From positions 1 through 19,821 of the forward strand of contig JALWNR010000246.1 of NCBI GenBank assembly GCA_027083715.1: 19,821 nt of DNA. Reading direction: 5' to 3'. The notes under the pieces were generated by a model. That model was not told the origin of the DNA. It did no database searches and saw nothing but the letters and a program-made list of their open reading frames with translations. Below are positions 16,122 to 19,821 of this stretch, piece by piece. This DNA comes from Bacteroidales bacterium. Lineage in GTDB: Bacteria > Bacteroidota > Bacteroidia > Bacteroidales > NBLH01. The position numbers were made by a program, and so were the translations under genes. Position 1 is the first letter of the stretch. Each line of letters starts with the position of its first letter.

Positions 16122-16176
16122 ATTTTTCTTTTTTGATTCTGCCCCCACAAAAAAAAGGCAGTTCAAAAAGAAAAAT
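16122..16176. repeat. Imperfect inverted repeat downstream of the Lnt-like gene
   Basis: The arm 16122-16143 (ATTTTTC...TTCTGCC) is nearly complementary to 16157-16176 (GGCAGTTC...AAAAAT) around a CCCACAAAAAAAA-type loop. It lies 22 bases past the end of the minus-strand gene and could stabilise its transcript. The GC part is only CTGCC/GGCAG and no T run follows directly, so it is not a classical terminator. The rest of 16040-16197 shows nothing else. Confidence 0.45.
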
Positions 16177-16197
16177 TTATTCAAAGTTGCTTGATTG

Positions 16198-17652
16198 TTA
16201 GCTTAGTTCTTTGTTACCTGCTGGCTTTCTTTTCATTACGTCAATTGTAAATAGTATTAAAAATCCAAAACATGCGAAAATAAATACATCTCCAATTACT
16301 GAATAAATCGTTTTAATTCCTTTTGCTTGTATATTGGCTATCATTATTTTATTATTTTCGTCAAAACTACTTGATTGACTAATCATTTCTCCATAAGGTG
16401 AAATTATTGCAGAAAGTCCAAATCTTGTAGAACGAATTATTGAATGTCCTTGTTCTATTGCTCTAAAAGCTGACATTCTTGTATGCAACGGGTCAATCCC
16501 ACGCCAATCTGATGAAGGTACAGCAACAATATCTGCTTTCAATTTTCCAAATTCTTGCGCTATGTATGGAAAATCATAATCATAGCAAATTGCTCCGCCA
16601 ATTTTACTTTCAGAAATTTGAACGGTTTTAAATGGCTTTGTTCCTTGTTTTGCAGGTTCGCCCGGAACAGGTTGATGTTTTAAGTATGAATATTCAATTT
16701 GTCCTTTTTCATTGATAAATACAAATTTATTTTCATATTGAAAAGGGTTTTCAGAAATTGGCATAACATAAGACGCAACTATTGAAATATTTTTCTCTTT
16801 TGCAACAGATTTTATCGAGTTTATTAAGTCTGTTTCATCTTTTGGTAATGTATAAAATGATGCTTCATTCCAAACAATTAATTTAGCACCAAAACTGCCT
16901 GCTTTTTCTGTTTTTGTGAGTAAATCAGATATTACAATCTCGTTACTTTCTTTTGTTGGTAAAGGTAAACCGCTTACTGTTGAATTTGTTCCGACTGTGG
17001 CAACTGTTATTGTTTTAACTCCTTTTGATTTTCCAATGTCAAAACGAAGTGAGCCCAAAATAATTGCAATAGTTAATATTGAAAGCGGTAAATACAATGA
17101 TAAAAAGCTTGTTTTTTTTCTTGTAATTAATTGAGTAATTGAAACATTTACCCAATAAATTAGAAAACTCAAACCTGCCATACCAAATATAGATACAAAC
17201 TGCATAATATTTATACTATTTGATTGCGAATATGCCATAACTCCCCAACTTGCAAAAGGTGTAAAGGTATATTGTATCCATTCCATAAGTGTCAGAATTG
17301 CAGGAAATAAAAGCATAGACCATTTATGCTTTTTGAACTTATCCCAAATAAAATAAGCCGGTAAATGGAATAAACTTATTGGAATAGAAAAAAGAAAAAT
17401 CATTGCATAAGGTATCGGTGGTGTAACAATTTTCAGAACTACAAATGACCACGCTACTATTAATGAAAACACAAACAATAATCTTGTTTTCCAACCTTTT
17501 GTATGACTTAAATAGATTAAAAACGGAACATTTGCAAACCAAGCAAATAAGTCAACACTAAATGACATATGAGCTACTGAAATACTTATTACTCCGATAA
17601 TTAAAAACCAAATTGGTTTAATACTTTTTATTGATAAATTCATTTCTTTCAT
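16198..17652 (-). CDS. Apolipoprotein N-acyltransferase-like membrane nitrilase (Lnt family)
   Basis: A 484-residue protein of the Lnt/nitrilase type. Residues about 10-200 contain some six membrane helices. A carbon-nitrogen hydrolase domain follows at about 213-440, and one more helix at about 452-472. The catalytic triad is visible as Glu263 (VWNEASF), Lys325 (YLKHQPVPGEP) and Cys356 (GAICYDYDFP). Lnt adds the third acyl chain to lipoproteins in the inner membrane. This copy is somewhat shorter than typical and lies in an accessory-looking block, so it may be a second, specialised copy. The start could be Met1 or Met4; an AT-rich inverted repeat overlaps Met1. It lies 73 bases after the Crp-type gene on the same strand. 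Whether it is the cell's main Lnt cannot be known from this window. Confidence 0.82.
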   Translation of the reverse strand: MKEMNLSIKSIKPIWFLIIGVISISVAHMSFSVDLFAWFANVPFLIYLSHTKGWKTRLLFVFSLIVAWSFVVLKIVTPPIPYAMIFLFSIPISLFHLPAYFIWDKFKKHKWSMLLFPAILTLMEWIQYTFTPFASWGVMAYSQSNSINIMQFVSIFGMAGLSFLIYWVNVSITQLITRKKTSFLSLYLPLSILTIAIILGSLRFDIGKSKGVKTITVATVGTNSTVSGLPLPTKESNEIVISDLLTKTEKAGSFGAKLIVWNEASFYTLPKDETDLINSIKSVAKEKNISIVASYVMPISENPFQYENKFVFINEKGQIEYSYLKHQPVPGEPAKQGTKPFKTVQISESKIGGAICYDYDFPYIAQEFGKLKADIVAVPSSDWRGIDPLHTRMSAFRAIEQGHSIIRSTRFGLSAIISPYGEMISQSSSFDENNKIMIANIQAKGIKTIYSVIGDVFIFACFGFLILFTIDVMKRKPAGNKELS

Positions 17653-17696
17653 TTTTTATCATTTAAATTCAATTCAAAATTAAAGTGATAAAAAAT
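17651..17696 (-). promoter_or_regulatory. Inverted repeat covering the leader and start codon of the Lnt-like gene
   Basis: ATTTTTTATCATTT (17651-17664) pairs with AAAGTGATAAAAAAT (17682-17696) with one mismatch in the main stem. On the minus-strand transcript the stem includes the first two bases of the upstream ATG. It may be an operator for a dimeric regulator, possibly the adjacent Crp-type protein, or a weak hairpin that favours the second ATG at 17643. A separate small palindrome, ATTAAC-ATTT-GTTAAT, lies at 17704-17719. Confidence 0.4.
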
Positions 17697-17725
17697 GCTT
17701 GCCATTAACATTTGTTAATAAGCGG

Positions 17726-18301
17726 TTAATTCATCAAATCTTTTCGTAGTCTGCTTAATGAAATATTTGTTATACCTAAATATGAAGCAATATCAGTATG
17801 TGGAATTAGATTTTCTAATAAGCGATATTTATTCCTAAATTCAATTAATCTTTCTTTTGCGGAAAGAGAGGCTAAGCCGATTTCTTTTTCAACTTTTGAG
17901 ATTAATTCATTTTGTAGGACTGTATTCGCAAAATTTCGTATTTCAATATTTTCAATCATTAATTGCTCAAATTTTTTAGCATTTATTGAGGCTAATTCAA
18001 TGTCGGTTAATGCTTTGAAATATAGATTTGAAATATTATTTGATGTTCTGATTGAGTGCAGTGAAAGGATTGAATTTTCTAAAAAGAACGATATTGTTAT
18101 TTCGTCTCCGTCCGGATTTATCAAGTAACTTTTAGATATTCCTTTTAGAGCAAAATACTCTTTTTCATTCCGTTTATTTCTTGATATAAAAGTATCTCCT
18201 TTGCTATAAGTTTCAAATTTTAGCAATTTTTCAATTGCTCCAAATGCTTGATTTGATATTGGATAAATTGTGTTGATTATATTTTTTACGGTCTCTTTCA
18301 A
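17726..18301 (-). CDS. Crp/Fnr-family transcriptional regulator, TTG start
   Basis: A 191-residue regulator of the short Bacteroidota Crp/Fnr type. Residues about 15-115 form the cyclic-nucleotide-binding-like beta roll (FETYSKGDTFISRN, YFALKGISKSYLINPDGDEITISFF). A helical dimer linker follows, then a C-terminal helix-turn-helix at about 165-189 (IPHTDIASYLGITNISLSRLRKDL). The ligand is unknown; members of this group often lack the cAMP contacts. The start codon is TTG: upstream in frame only a stop at the AACCGTT region is met and no ATG exists before the domain. It precedes the Lnt-like gene in the same direction and may control it or itself, given the palindromes in the 73-base gap. Confidence 0.85.
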   Translation of the reverse strand: MKETVKNIINTIYPISNQAFGAIEKLLKFETYSKGDTFISRNKRNEKEYFALKGISKSYLINPDGDEITISFFLENSILSLHSIRTSNNISNLYFKALTDIELASINAKKFEQLMIENIEIRNFANTVLQNELISKVEKEIGLASLSAKERLIEFRNKYRLLENLIPHTDIASYLGITNISLSRLRKDLMN

Positions 18302-18468
18302 TTTACGATTTTCGTTTGTGATGCTTGCAGGTAACGGTTAATATATGAGGTGTTTAGCGTTTTGAAAAACTTAACTTCCAATTTACTACACTATTTATTA
18401 ATGCTCACAACATTTAGCTTAACTATCACTTTACCAAGAACTTATATACATTATTGTGCACTGGCATT
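18302..18468. other. Non-coding spacer resembling Bacteroidota cassette-array spacers
   Basis: This 167-base spacer separates the hydrolase and regulator genes. On the minus strand it begins GCCAGTGCACAATAATG just after the hydrolase stop and ends CCTCATATATTAACCGTTACC and TGCAAGCATCAC before the regulator. I remember spacers of this style between single-gene units in Bacteroidota accessory arrays, but no attC core pair can be proven here. No gene is seen in it. Confidence 0.25.
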
Positions 18469-19302
18469 TTATTCTTCAATAAATTCAATTATTTTTTCTA
18501 TCGACTTTTTCGAATCTGTTCCAATCCAAAATAAGTGTCCCCATTCATTATTCAATTCAACAAGTTTTGAATTTTCAATCATTTTTTTTGAATACAAAGC
18601 GTGCTCAAATGAAACACTATTATCATTTTTACTATGAATTATTAAAGTTGGACATTTAATATTTGTAAATATCTCGTCATTAATATTTTGATTAATATCA
18701 TTTAGAAACCCCATTTTAGAGTTGTAGTGTTTCATTGATAATATCAGTTCTTGTATGTCTTCCTTTTTTAGTTTGTGAATTGGATTTTTTGAGAACTGCG
18801 AATAAAAACTCTTTGCTATCATATTTGGAATAATCCTTAAAAAGAACCTAAGCATTCCCCAAATAAATTTTTCAATTTTTGGGTTGAACATCTTTTGTGC
18901 AGTTTTATATATTTTTTCTTGTTCGTTAAGCCATTTTTTTGAAATTGCAGAGGCTAAAATTAGTTTGCTCACTCTATCAGGATAATTACTTGCTAACTCT
19001 ATTGCTGTTAATCCACCCGCAGAAATTCCATAAACAATTACATTGTCTATTGATAGATGATTTAATAATTCTATAATTAAGTCGGCTGCTTGTTTTGGAG
19101 TTTTATTATTATTCAATGAGGTTTTCCCGTATCCAGGACGAGAAGGAGTAATCAATTGAAATTTTTCTAAATCAAATCCTTTGTGGCAAAGAATTTCATT
19201 GCAATTTGAATGTCCTCCGTGTACAAACAAAATTTGAATACCTTTTCCAACTGAACGGTATTCAATTTCACCAAGCCTTGTATTTATAATTTTACAACTC
19301 AT
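18469..19302 (-). CDS. Alpha/beta hydrolase
   Basis: A 277-residue alpha/beta-fold hydrolase. The oxyanion-hole motif HGG is at 28-30, and the nucleophile Ser94 lies in the elbow GISAGG (92-97). The acid is probably Asp227 (SKNDNSV), and the catalytic His256 lies in EWGHLFW. A helical cap covers about 125-210. No signal peptide is present, so it is cytosolic. Such enzymes hydrolyse esters, lactones or similar small molecules; the substrate cannot be named. It is the first gene of the minus-strand accessory block and is separated from the regulator by a 167-base spacer, so co-transcription is uncertain. Its codons are visibly AT-rich, like those of its two neighbours and unlike the epimerase and cstA. 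Confidence 0.87.
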   Translation of the reverse strand: MSCKIINTRLGEIEYRSVGKGIQILFVHGGHSNCNEILCHKGFDLEKFQLITPSRPGYGKTSLNNNKTPKQAADLIIELLNHLSIDNVIVYGISAGGLTAIELASNYPDRVSKLILASAISKKWLNEQEKIYKTAQKMFNPKIEKFIWGMLRFFLRIIPNMIAKSFYSQFSKNPIHKLKKEDIQELILSMKHYNSKMGFLNDINQNINDEIFTNIKCPTLIIHSKNDNSVSFEHALYSKKMIENSKLVELNNEWGHLFWIGTDSKKSIEKIIEFIEE

Positions 19303-19372
19303 TATTTCGTTTCTACTGCTGTTCGTTAAGGCATATCCTTTACAAAAGTTAAAGATTAGACTTTACACTAAA

Positions 19373-19735
19373 TTAGTCTCTAATCTTATTGATATTTCTT
19401 AATTCTTTTTCATTAAAATATCCTAAAAATACATTTTTATAATATATACTCCAAATACCATTGTTAATTTCTTGTATTCCAGAATATTTACCTTTTAAAG
19501 CAGCAGTTAGATATACCCAATAATATGATTTCCATCTTATTGCTCCATTTTAAGTTACTTTAAGAACTTTCATATCTGAATTATAATCAAATACCAGTAT
19601 TTTTTCAGGGAAAGGTCTTGTAGAAAAGTTATGTATAGAAGCCGGGGCTTCAAACCCTAAGGCTTCGTGTGGTCTTATATGATTATATTCTTTTACAAAC
19701 TGATTTAACCCGAAAAATTCATAGATTTCTTTGAA
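19373..19735 (-). pseudogene. C-terminal remnant of an IS481-type transposase with an in-frame stop
   Basis: The upstream part reads FVKEYNHIRPHEALGFEAPAS and then STRPFPEKI, the typical C-terminal end of the rve integrase core in IS481-family transposases. At 19550-19552 an in-frame TAA interrupts it. Past the stop the same frame continues NGAIRWK...VYLTAALKGKYSGI and NNGIWSIYYKNVFLGYF to a natural stop at 19373-19375, which matches the small beta domain that normally ends these proteins. The DDE catalytic residues and all N-terminal sequence are missing; similarity is lost near 19735, exactly at an inverted repeat. A longer open frame to 19801 uses a GTG in that repeat and is an artefact. 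Dead copy; no insertion-sequence end was identified in 19303-19372. Confidence 0.75.
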
Positions 19736-19803
19736 AAGTGGGTGTAATTTATTATTTTTAAAGCAGTTAACGCACAAATATAATAAAATATACACACCCA
19801 CTT
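19736..19803. repeat. Perfect 10-bp inverted repeat enclosing 48 AT-rich bases
   Basis: AAGTGGGTGT (19736-19745) and ACACCCACTT (19794-19803) are perfect inverted repeats around an AT-rich core that includes GTTAACGC. They sit exactly where the transposase homology breaks off. This may be the end of another small element that interrupted the transposase, or one end of an element that continues beyond the window. Confidence 0.55.
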
Positions 19804-19821
19804 ATGAGTTATAAAAATACA

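Noticed and set aside
16122..16176. Intrinsic terminator for the Lnt-like gene
   Set aside because: The GC stem is only about five pairs and no T run follows the stem on either strand, so it is recorded only as an inverted repeat.
18350..18637. 95-residue plus-strand frame overlapping the hydrolase 3' end
   Set aside because: It is antisense to the hydrolase, low in complexity and has no recognised motif.
19550..19801. Intact 83-residue gene starting at 19801
   Set aside because: It would start at a GTG within an inverted repeat and covers only part of a transposase C-terminus; it is a pseudogene fragment.

Overview
The window reads as chromosomal DNA from a member of the Bacteroidota. It is AT-rich and carries two TonB-dependent receptors, one with the N-terminal carboxypeptidase-regulatory-like domain typical of this phylum. 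It also has a family of small outer-membrane barrels, a beta-helix lipoprotein and a short Crp/Fnr-type regulator. Starts mostly lack a strong Shine-Dalgarno sequence, and a few TAnnTTTG-type -7 promoter boxes can be seen. No tRNA, rRNA or CRISPR array was found. Species cannot be assigned from the sequence alone.

Layout. Positions 1-406 are non-coding and hold a long imperfect palindrome that looks like a dispersed repeat. 407-2377 (+) is a TonB-dependent receptor. 2529-3173 (+) is endonuclease III. 3278-3386 is a candidate small RNA or terminator unit. 3384-3965 (-) is a DnaQ-like exonuclease, and 3984-6491 (-) is a 12-heme c-type cytochrome with a C-terminal membrane anchor; these two may be co-transcribed. 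6492-7148 is a decayed stretch with the N-terminal fragment of a RhuM-like gene and the second copy of an inverted 32-bp repeat. 7149-9383 (+) is a second TonB-dependent receptor. After a three-hairpin repeat come three tightly spaced + strand envelope genes: an outer-membrane barrel, a barrel with an SRYIWRGI motif, and a beta-helix lipoprotein. These are followed by a dipeptide epimerase (12740-13849) and a CstA-type transporter (13981-15699).

From 15707 the character changes. A 333-bp element with 27-bp terminal inverted repeats and no coding capacity (MITE-like) lies just after cstA. It is followed by three minus-strand genes that look acquired: an Lnt-like N-acyltransferase/nitrilase, a Crp/Fnr regulator starting at TTG, and an alpha/beta hydrolase. 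The window ends in a broken IS481-type transposase with an in-frame stop.

How the genes may work together. Epimerase plus CstA points to uptake and recycling of peptides, possibly muropeptides; the upstream surface proteins may feed it, but that link is inference from gene order. The cytochrome indicates an electron-transfer role in the cell envelope, with partner and acceptor unknown. The 15.7-19.8 kb part is accessory DNA with several signs of insertion and decay. No certain new system is visible. The best leads are the candidate small RNA at 3278-3386, the MITE-like element at 15707-16039, the 12-heme tail-anchored cytochrome, and the cassette-like accessory block.
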